This document shows positions 8,651 to 15,506 of a stretch of DNA of 64,000 bases, one piece after another. Location: assembly GCA_947586055.1 (NCBI GenBank), contig CANPXL010000006.1:52668-116667 (forward strand), read 5' to 3'. The notes under the pieces were generated by a model. It worked only from the letters and a program-made list of their open reading frames with translations. It was not told the DNA's origin and did not search any database. The translations under genes were made by a program, and so were the position numbers. Each line of letters begins with the position of its first letter. Within the stretch, counting starts at the first letter, position 1. Origin of the DNA: an uncultured Acetatifactor sp. Its GTDB lineage: Bacteria; Bacillota; Clostridia; Lachnospirales; Lachnospiraceae.

Positions 8651-9505
8651 ATGATAGTTGATTCATTTCATTATACCTGTGAAGGCGGGCGCGAGATCAA
8701 TGAGGATTCCTTTCTGTGCAGTACCGACCGCGGCGTTTATGTTGTGGCGGACGGACTGGGCGGACATTCGGACGGCGAAAAGGCGTCCCTTGCGGCGGTA
8801 GATTATTTTGACAAAAACTGCCTTGGCGGATACACAGGGGAAAGCGTCTCACAGCTTTTGGAGGGCGCGAACGCAGAAGTGCTGGAAATGGGCGACGGTG
8901 GCAAGAGCACCGTCGCCGCAGGCTTTCTTGAAAAAGGATGGTTCCGTTATGCCAATGCGGGGGACAGCAGAATCTATTATTTCAGAGACAATAAGATCAT
9001 TGCCCAGTCGAAAGACCATTCCGTCTGTCAGGCGTCGGTGGATATGGGACTGATCCGGCCGGAGGATATCCGGGGAAACGAGGACCGTTCCAGACTTTTA
9101 AAGGTTCTGGGGGGCGAGGAAAAACTGAACATCAAGATACACTATCCGCCGATCCAAGTGCAGAACGGAGATGCCTTCCTGATCTGCAGCGACGGCTTCT
9201 GGGATTATGTCTATGAAGCCGAGATGGAGGCGGACCTTTTGAAATCCGACTGCGCGGAAGTGTGGGCGAAGCACATGCTGAAACGTCATATTCTGCGGGC
9301 ACAGAATAAGGGGGACAATTACACGGTCATCTGCGGAATGATCCATCTGGATGAGGACGACGTATTTGAAGAGATACCGGATCTGCCTCCTGGGGAGGGA
9401 AGAACGCGGGCGCCCGAAGCGCGGGGGAGCCGCCGCAGGCCTTTTGTTGAACTGGTGGTTCTGGCTGTCATTCTGGTCATTCTGCTGGTAATTGCATTCC
9501 GGTGA
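8651..9505 (+). CDS. PP2C-family phosphatase with C-terminal membrane anchor
   Basis: Second PP2C phosphatase of the cluster, 284 residues. Motifs: GGREINEDSFL, VVADGLGGHSDGE (about 33), GKSTVAAGF, AGDSRIYYF, FLICSDGFWDYV and GDNYTVICG. Unlike the first one it ends in a hydrophobic helix (about 264-283) after a basic Arg-rich stretch, so the catalytic domain should sit on the inner face of the membrane next to membrane-bound kinases. The gene is 25 nt after the protease-FHA gene, with AGGAAAGGG upstream of the ATG. Confidence 0.9.
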   Translation: MIVDSFHYTCEGGREINEDSFLCSTDRGVYVVADGLGGHSDGEKASLAAVDYFDKNCLGGYTGESVSQLLEGANAEVLEMGDGGKSTVAAGFLEKGWFRYANAGDSRIYYFRDNKIIAQSKDHSVCQASVDMGLIRPEDIRGNEDRSRLLKVLGGEEKLNIKIHYPPIQVQNGDAFLICSDGFWDYVYEAEMEADLLKSDCAEVWAKHMLKRHILRAQNKGDNYTVICGMIHLDEDDVFEEIPDLPPGEGRTRAPEARGSRRRPFVELVVLAVILVILLVIAFR

Positions 9506-9558
9506 TTTCGCTTGAAACAGGAGTGTATTTTCATGTATAATAGAGGAGAAGCGGTTCG

Positions 9559-10620
9559 ATGGTAACACTGGGTAATAAACTGTTATGCTCGGCATGTTTT
9601 TCACCAATAAAAAAAGAGCCTTGTAAAAAGTGCGGCTTTTCTGAAGAGAATTATGTGCCGGACAGTATGGTGCTTCCTGTGGGAACGGTGCTGATGGGCA
9701 ATTTCATCATCGGCAGGGTTCTGGGGAGAGGCGGATTCGGAATCACTTACCTTGCCTACGATGTCAAATACAGTAAAGTGATCGCCATTAAAGAGTATTT
9801 TCCGGTAGAACTTGCCATGCGGAGACAGGGCGAGACAGGACTGATGGTGCGGGACAGGAAATCCGCGGAGCTGTTTAAGAGCGGCGTCCTGAAATTTTAC
9901 AATGAAGCTGGGTTTATTGCAAGGTTTGCCGACAGCGAGGGAATCGTCAAGGTCTATCAGTTCTTTTACGAGAACAACACCGCCTATTTTACCATGGAAT
10001 ACCTGACGGGCATGACGTTAAAGGATTATGTGATCAACTGCGGCGTTCTCACGGCGGGACAGGCGCTGCGCATTGCGGATCAGGCGGCAGCCGCCCTGCA
10101 GAAGATCCACAGTCAGAATGTGCTGCACCGGGATGTCTGCCCCGACAATATCATGCTTTGCAGCGACGGCAGCGTTAAGATTCTGGACTTTGGCTCAGCC
10201 AGACAGGTCTTTCCCGAGGGGTCCCAGCTTTTAACGGTTATCCTGAAGCCGGGCTTTGCTCCGATCGAACAGTATATGCGCAAGGGAAAACAGGGAGAGT
10301 GGACGGATATCTATGCGCTTGCCGCGTCTATTTACTACGGACTGACCATGCAGATTCCGGAGAATCCTCAGAACAGGCTGGAGGATGATTCGGATATGGA
10401 GAACAATAGATATCATGTTGCCCCGGAGCTCTGGAGCGTTCTGTATAAAGCCATGAAGCTGAAGTACACCGACCGCTATCTCTCTACCGGGGAATTTCAG
10501 AAAGCGCTCGCAGATATTCCGATCAGACGCCAGAACATACGTATATCCGGCAGGACAATTCATAAAAAGGATACCGACAGTCCCCTCCGTCAGCTTCTTT
10601 CAAAGCTGTTTCGGGCGTGA
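9559..10620 (+). CDS. Zinc-ribbon serine/threonine protein kinase (soluble)
   Basis: Hanks-type kinase of 353 residues preceded by a zinc ribbon with Cys10, 13, 22 and 25. Kinase motifs: glycine loop LGRGGFGITY (55-64), Lys78 in AIKEYF, catalytic HRDVCPDN near 189, and metal-binding DFG in ILDFGSAR. The catalytic loop has Cys where most Ser/Thr kinases have Lys (HRDxKPxN), a change shared in type by the other kinases here. The activation segment LKPGFAPIEQY replaces the APE motif. No membrane helix is visible. AGAGGAG stands 9 nt before the ATG. Confidence 0.9.
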   Translation: MVTLGNKLLCSACFSPIKKEPCKKCGFSEENYVPDSMVLPVGTVLMGNFIIGRVLGRGGFGITYLAYDVKYSKVIAIKEYFPVELAMRRQGETGLMVRDRKSAELFKSGVLKFYNEAGFIARFADSEGIVKVYQFFYENNTAYFTMEYLTGMTLKDYVINCGVLTAGQALRIADQAAAALQKIHSQNVLHRDVCPDNIMLCSDGSVKILDFGSARQVFPEGSQLLTVILKPGFAPIEQYMRKGKQGEWTDIYALAASIYYGLTMQIPENPQNRLEDDSDMENNRYHVAPELWSVLYKAMKLKYTDRYLSTGEFQKALADIPIRRQNIRISGRTIHKKDTDSPLRQLLSKLFRA

Positions 10621-10647
10621 TGAGAAAAAAGGAGCATTGGTGCGGAT

Positions 10648-12498
10648 ATGATAGAGGTAAATGGAAAGAAATTGTGCGAGAACTGTTTTTCTGAGATCTC
10701 CCAGGAGCCGTGCGCCTGCTGTGGATATGGAGAGACGCAGGAGGAGACGGATCGCAGCGTCCTGCAGGCGGGTACAAAACTGAACGGACATATCCTGGTG
10801 GGAAAGGTAATGGGGAAGGGAGGGTTCGGCGTCACTTATCTGGGTTATGACTGCAGAATGGATAAAGTGGTGGCCGTAAAAGAATATTTCCCCAACGGTA
10901 TCGTATACCGTTCCGGAGGGACAGAAGTGCTTTTAGCGGATGTAAAGTCCAAAGAGGTCTTTTCCAGGGGAGCGGATAAGTTCTACGACGAGGCCCAGAT
11001 GGTGGCGCAGTTCAACGGGAACCCTAATATTGTCAGCGTGTTTGAGTATTTCCGGGAGAACAACACCGTTTATCTGGTGATGGAATTTCTGGACGGCATC
11101 ACGTTGAAGGATTACATCAAAAAACGGGAAAACCTTTCGGACGGTCAGGTGTTGTTTGTTTTCAATAAGATGGCGTCCGCCCTGAGCATTACCCACAGCG
11201 CGGGAGTGCTGCATCGGGACATTTCTCCCGATAATATCATGCTGTGTACGGACGGCAAGGTAAAGCTGATCGATTTCGGCGCTGCCCGCCAGATCATGGA
11301 AGAGAGCGCATCCAATCTTACTGTGGTATTAAAACCGGGCTATACGCCCATGGAGCAGTACACAAAGAAGGGACAGCAGGGGGCATGGACGGATATTTAC
11401 TCTCTGGGGGTTTCCCTTTATTATGCGCGGACGGGGATCCTGCTGGATGATCCTTATGAGCGTCTGGACAACGACAGGGAGTTTGAGGAGAACCGTCACG
11501 GAATCAACAAGGATCTGTGGGCTATTTTAAAGAAATGCACGATGATCAGTGCTTCAGACCGTTATGCCAGCGCCATTGAACTGAAAAAAGCCCTGGCCAG
11601 CGTTTCCGCTCCCTTAAGACCGGAACCCATTTCCGTAGGGAGCAAAGATGTGGGAAAGGAAGAAAACGGTTCCTCCGGGGATGCGGACCGTTCCCTGCAA
11701 ACGGATGAGCCCGGGGAAAAGGAAACGGAACAGACCGGGGGAGAACCGGAGGAGATGTCGCTGAATCTGACGGCGGATCTTCCCGTGGACGATTCCGGCT
11801 ATGACGCGACGGTCAACGTCTATAAAAAGAAAGGCGGCGGGAACCGTAAAAAACGGATCGCCGCGGTCTGCGCGATCTGCGCGGCCGTCGTGGTTCTGCT
11901 GTGCGCCGTTTCAGTCTTTATCGTGGGGCGGAGGGAAAAAGGCCCTTCTGTGGTCATCCGTTACGAAACGGATTTCGGGAATTACGGTGTGGGCAATCTG
12001 ATCCCGAAGGAGAAACTGGAATCCATTGGAGGGGATGTACTCGTAACGCTGGAGATAGAGACGGGAGATTTCGTCCCGGAGGAAGACGGGAGGTTTTATT
12101 ATAAAATTCGACCCATCACCGGGGACTACTGGTTTAATGTGAACACCAAGATAGTTGACACGGAAATTATTTTAATTGATGACGCTGGGTTTTTTTACGT
12201 GCGTCAGGATTGCAGCCAATTTTCTTTTACGGTCAATCAGAATCAGATCAGCCGGCTAAAGGGAATCGGATATGACGGCGAGGAGACGCTTGCAGGAATC
12301 TGGTTTACCGGTACGAACATCAAGATCCGGTCCGCCCGTCTGGAACCGGCGCCGCAGTCTTCTGAGGTCGTCAGTTACGAAACAGATTTCGGAAATAACG
12401 ATGAGGGCAATCTGATCTCGAAGGAGATACTGGGATCCATTGGAGGAGACGTGTTTGCAACTATTGTGGGGGGGGGCAGAGGGAAAAGGCCCTTCTGA
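10648..12498 (+). CDS. Zinc-ribbon receptor-type Ser/Thr kinase, truncated at a poly-G tract
   Basis: As read, 616 residues: zinc ribbon (Cys10, 13, 22, 25), kinase domain (GKGGFGVTY, AVKEYF, HRDISPDN near 189, LIDFGAAR), an acidic linker, one membrane helix (about 401-426), and an external part made of a 138-residue repeat plus the beginning of a second. The frame ends at 12498, just after a run of nine G (12468-12476). Removing one G, or adding two, joins it to the next frame and gives an 888-residue receptor ending at 13315. The external repeat is beta-rich and looks like a ligand-binding sandwich, but I do not recognise a family. It may be a phase-variable gene, a true truncation, or a sequencing error in the G run. 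Confidence 0.85.
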   Translation: MIEVNGKKLCENCFSEISQEPCACCGYGETQEETDRSVLQAGTKLNGHILVGKVMGKGGFGVTYLGYDCRMDKVVAVKEYFPNGIVYRSGGTEVLLADVKSKEVFSRGADKFYDEAQMVAQFNGNPNIVSVFEYFRENNTVYLVMEFLDGITLKDYIKKRENLSDGQVLFVFNKMASALSITHSAGVLHRDISPDNIMLCTDGKVKLIDFGAARQIMEESASNLTVVLKPGYTPMEQYTKKGQQGAWTDIYSLGVSLYYARTGILLDDPYERLDNDREFEENRHGINKDLWAILKKCTMISASDRYASAIELKKALASVSAPLRPEPISVGSKDVGKEENGSSGDADRSLQTDEPGEKETEQTGGEPEEMSLNLTADLPVDDSGYDATVNVYKKKGGGNRKKRIAAVCAICAAVVVLLCAVSVFIVGRREKGPSVVIRYETDFGNYGVGNLIPKEKLESIGGDVLVTLEIETGDFVPEEDGRFYYKIRPITGDYWFNVNTKIVDTEIILIDDAGFFYVRQDCSQFSFTVNQNQISRLKGIGYDGEETLAGIWFTGTNIKIRSARLEPAPQSSEVVSYETDFGNNDEGNLISKEILGSIGGDVFATIVGGGRGKRPF

Positions 12499-13312
12499 GG
12501 TCATTCTTTACGAAACGGATTTCGGAAATAACGGTGTGGGCAATCTGATCCCGAAGGAGAAGCTGGAATCCATTGGAGGGGATGTACTCGTAACGCTGGA
12601 GATAGAGTCGGCATATTTCGTTTCGGAGGAAGACGGGAAGTTTTATTATAAAATTCGGCCTGTCACCGGGGACAATAATGTGGCCATCGAGATAGTTGAC
12701 ACAGAAATTATTTCAATTGATGACGCTGGGTTTTTTTATGTGCGTCCGAGTTGCAGCCAATTTTCTTTTATAGTCAATCAGGATCAGATCAGCCAGCTAA
12801 AGGGAATCGGATCTGACGGCGAGAAGGCGATTGCAGGAATCTGGTTTACCGGTATGAACATTAGGATCCGATCCGCCCGTCTGGAACCGGCGCCGCAGTC
12901 TTCTGAGGTCATCCTTTACGAAACGGATTTCGGAAATAACGGTGTGGGCAATCTGATCCCGAAGGAGAAGCTGGAATCCATTGGAGGGGATGTACTCGTA
13001 ACGCTGGAGATAGAGACGGGAGATTTCGTCCCGGAGGAAGACGGGAGGTTTTATTATAAAATTCGACCCATCACCGGGGACTACTGGTTTAATGTGAACA
13101 CCAAGATAGTTGACACGGAAATTACTTTATTTGATGAGGCTGGGTTTTTTTACGTAAAGCAGGATTGCAGCCAATTTTCTTTTATAGTCAATCAGAATCA
13201 GATCAGCCGGCTAAAGGGAATTGGATCTGACGGCGAGGAGGCGCTTGCAGGAATCTGGTTTACCGGTACGAACATCAAGATCCGGTCTGCCCGTCTGGAA
13301 CGGGCGCCCCAG
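11953..13312 (+). repeat. Near-identical 0.41-kb coding repeats in the kinase ectodomain
   Basis: Units begin at 11953, 12367, 12500 and 12908 with a Val-(Ile/Val)-x-Tyr-Glu-Thr-Asp-Phe-Gly motif. Unit 1 is 414 bp, unit 3 is 408 bp and unit 4 about 405 bp; unit 2 stops after 133 bp. Units 1 and 4 share long stretches without difference, which points to recent duplication or gene conversion. The segment just before unit 3 (IVGGAEGKGPS) copies the sequence that follows the membrane helix (IVGRREKGPS), so unit 2 was cut by a recombination that brought in juxtamembrane sequence. Confidence 0.9.
12468..12476 (+). repeat. Nine-G homopolymer at the frame break
   Basis: A run of nine G inside the kinase gene. 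With eight G the reading is T-I-V-G-G-A-E-G-K-G-P-S-E-V and continues in frame into the remaining repeats. Such tracts are classical slipped-strand sites and also frequent assembly error sites. Confidence 0.9.
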
Positions 13313-13315
13313 TAA
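12477..13315 (+). pseudogene. Frame-shifted 3' part of the receptor kinase (two ectodomain repeats)
   Basis: An open frame that continues the external repeats of the upstream kinase in another phase; it is open from about 12440 to 13315. It contains two complete repeats and nothing else, has no signal peptide, and has no convincing ribosome site, so it is better read as the C-terminal half of the kinase than as a gene. The join is at the nine-G run. Confidence 0.8.
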
Positions 13316-13400
13316 GACCGGATCGGACCGGCGCGAGTTTGGGGCTGTCGGTCTTTCAGCGGGAGAGCGGCACGGAATATCTGGGAAGGGAGGGGCGGCT

Positions 13401-13793
13401 ACGGATACGGTAAGTCTTGAAAAAAAGCTGAGAGAGGACAGTTTTTTTGACGAAGCGGCGGTTCTGGAATCCAGAACGCCCGAAATTCATCTTCTCATCA
13501 ACCAGTATATCACTGACAAGAACCTTTCACACGCTGACATCATTCGTATGCTCAACGTGGAGAGAAGTTACGGATATCAGATCCTCAACGGGAAGCGTAC
13601 GCCTACCAGAGAACAGATGATACGGCTGGGTCTGATCTTTCGGCTTACGCTGCCGGAGCTGCAGAGATTTCTGAAAGCTGCGGGCAAGCCGGCGCTGTAT
13701 GCCAGAAATATGGCGGATGCAAGAGTCATCTATGCGGTGGAGCACGGCTTCGATTATGACCGGGCCTGCGAATTTGCCATGGAAAAAGTATAG
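13401..13793 (+). CDS. Small helix-turn-helix protein, start codon unusual
   Basis: About 130 residues with an XRE-like helix-turn-helix (LSHADIIRMLNVERSYGYQIL and following) and a C-terminal helical part. There is no ATG, GTG or TTG in this frame between the end of the kinase frame (13315) and the conserved region. A good ribosome site (GGGAAGGGAGGGG) stands a few bases before ACG 13401, whose reading would be (M)DTVSLEKKL, so ACG may be a mutated or non-standard start. TTG 13221 would overlap the kinase repeats and add unrelated residues. It lies between two kinases and could regulate the cluster. Confidence 0.6.
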   Translation, partial: TDTVSLEKKLREDSFFDEAAVLESRTPEIHLLINQYITDKNLSHADIIRMLNVERSYGYQILNGKRTPTREQMIRLGLIFRLTLPELQRFLKAAGKPALYARNMADARVIYAVEHGFDYDRACEFAMEKV

Positions 13794-13802
13794 GATGAGA
13801 CG

Positions 13803-14777
13803 ATGCAGAAAATATGCGGAAGATGTTCTTCTCCTGTCAGGGGAAAATATTGTCCGGTGTGCGGCTATGACTGCGAAAGCGCCGAGGAATCGGTGGCGCT
13901 TAAGGCGGGAACAGTTCTGGATCAGAGATATGTGCTGGGGCGTGTGATCGGTTCCGGCGGTTTTGGGATCACATACCTGGCGTATGACACGGAAGAAGAA
14001 AAAACGGTGGCAATAAAGGAATATTATCCGAAAGGCGTGGCTTTGCGGGGAGAAGATAATCTTTCCGTGGAGCCTTATGCTTCTGCGCAGGCAGATGAAT
14101 TCAGAAAAGGGATGGAGAGCTTTCGGAGAGAGGCGGAGATCCTGTCGGGACTGGACGCCGACGTTGTCATGAAGATATTCGGCACGTTTTCGCAGAACGG
14201 CACGGTATATTATGTCATGAAATATGTCCATGGGATCACCCTGAAGGAGTATGTTTCCCAAAATGGGAAGATTACGGAGGGACAGGCTCTTTATGCCGCC
14301 CGGGAGGCCGCGGCGACTTTTGAGGCGATCCATGAGAGGAATGTGATTCACAGGGATCTGTCGCCCAATAATGTCATGATTGACATGGACGGCAGATTTC
14401 GGATCGTGGATTTCGGAAATGCAAGACAGTTTTTTGCAAAAGAGGGAAAAAGCATGACGGTGAACCTTAAGCCGGGGTTTGCACCGCTGGAACAGTATCA
14501 GCGTCATGGTAATCAGGGACCATGGACGGATCTTTATTCTCTCGGCATGGTGTTGTACTATGGCCTTACTCTGAAGGTCCCGGAAGATCCCATGGCCAGG
14601 CTGGATGACGACAGAATCTTTCAGGAGGAGCTGTCGCGCATGAATCCCAGACTCGCGGCGGTGCTTGAAAAGCTGTGTCAGGTGAAGGTACAGGAAAGGT
14701 ACGCCTGTGTACAGGAGCTGAGTAAGGCGCTGGACAAGCTGAAAATCGTTCCGGAATATTTCAGGGCCGGTGATTGA
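13803..14777 (+). CDS. Zinc-ribbon serine/threonine protein kinase
   Basis: Third kinase of the cluster, 324 residues. Zinc ribbon Cys5, 8, 17, 20; glycine loop GSGGFGITY; Lys in AIKEYY; catalytic HRDLSPNN near 182; DFG in IVDFGNAR; activation segment LKPGFAPLEQY. The Lys of HRDxKP is Ser. There is no membrane helix. It follows the helix-turn-helix gene by 9 nt and is the last kinase; the next 0.7 kb holds only a broken nuclease gene and a promoter. Confidence 0.9.
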   Translation: MQKICGRCSSPVRGKYCPVCGYDCESAEESVALKAGTVLDQRYVLGRVIGSGGFGITYLAYDTEEEKTVAIKEYYPKGVALRGEDNLSVEPYASAQADEFRKGMESFRREAEILSGLDADVVMKIFGTFSQNGTVYYVMKYVHGITLKEYVSQNGKITEGQALYAAREAAATFEAIHERNVIHRDLSPNNVMIDMDGRFRIVDFGNARQFFAKEGKSMTVNLKPGFAPLEQYQRHGNQGPWTDLYSLGMVLYYGLTLKVPEDPMARLDDDRIFQEELSRMNPRLAAVLEKLCQVKVQERYACVQELSKALDKLKIVPEYFRAGD

Positions 14778-14866
14778 GAGGGTACCGCCGGAGGGACGGT
14801 TTTCTGAGCGTACAAATCTTTATTTCACGCAATTTCTGCGGCATTTTTCAAGACAACAATTCATCT

Positions 14867-15172
14867 CACAGGAGAAGTCTGCCTGTATTATCTGTTTACA
14901 ACGGGACAAGGCACGTACCCGGCGAAAAAGTATTAAAACTTTCGTACGGGTATATTGTCAAAACAAAAGATCCTATGCTAGAATTGAAAGTGAGGATGAT
15001 CAACATTAATCTTCCGGCGGGACACAGGCTTCTTCGGGAGTGCGTGCCGCTGTATGAGTATTCCTGGTTCATCGAACGGGTGAGGGCATACATAAAGGAA
15101 GGTCAGGACCGCGATAGCGCGGTTACCCTTGCGGTGAGGGACAGTGTGCGGGATTCTGCAAATACCTGCACA
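14867..15172 (+). pseudogene. Remnant of an Rpn/PD-(D/E)XK-type nuclease gene
   Basis: The translation near 14880-15140 holds segments typical of the C-terminal half of Rpn-like recombination-promoting nucleases (transposase_31 type): VYNGTR, then VLKLSYGY, PMLELKVRMININ, GHRLLRECVPLYEYSWFIERVRAY. The N-terminal catalytic part is missing and the end degenerates. These genes multiply in Lachnospiraceae genomes, so this is a decayed copy, leaving a scar between the kinase and vWA genes. Confidence 0.6.
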
Positions 15173-15405
15173 GGAGAAACCAGAGACAACGGACAGCAGG
15201 AATATGCCGGCGTAATAAGAGGATGCGGTTTGCAAATGTAGGGAGAGGGAAGATCTGACTTTCCCTTATTTCAGCGGCCAGAAAAAACTCGAGGGTGCCG
15301 CGGAGATCACGAAAAACCGGATGATGCTGTATTATTCGGAACATTACGGGAGATAGAAGGAAACGTGGGCCGCAACGGGTACAAGATGCGGATTGTGCGG
15401 AACGG

Positions 15406-15434
15406 TTGACAGAAAATTGCCGCCGGGGTAAAAT
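15406..15434 (+). promoter_or_regulatory. Promoter of the vWA/lectin gene
   Basis: TTGACA (15406-15411), 17-nt spacer, TAAAAT (15429-15434), 72 nt before the start codon. A near-consensus vegetative promoter, suggesting that the vWA-hexosaminidase pair is transcribed separately from the kinases. Confidence 0.75.
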
Positions 15435-15506
15435 TACAGAAAATGACAGAATTACAGAAAAAAAGGGAAATTTACGTTTCCCGGAATATACGGGGAGGCA
15501 TGGATA

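Noticed and set aside
12440..13315. Independent secreted repeat protein
   Set aside because: No signal peptide or good ribosome site; the sequence continues the kinase ectodomain exactly.
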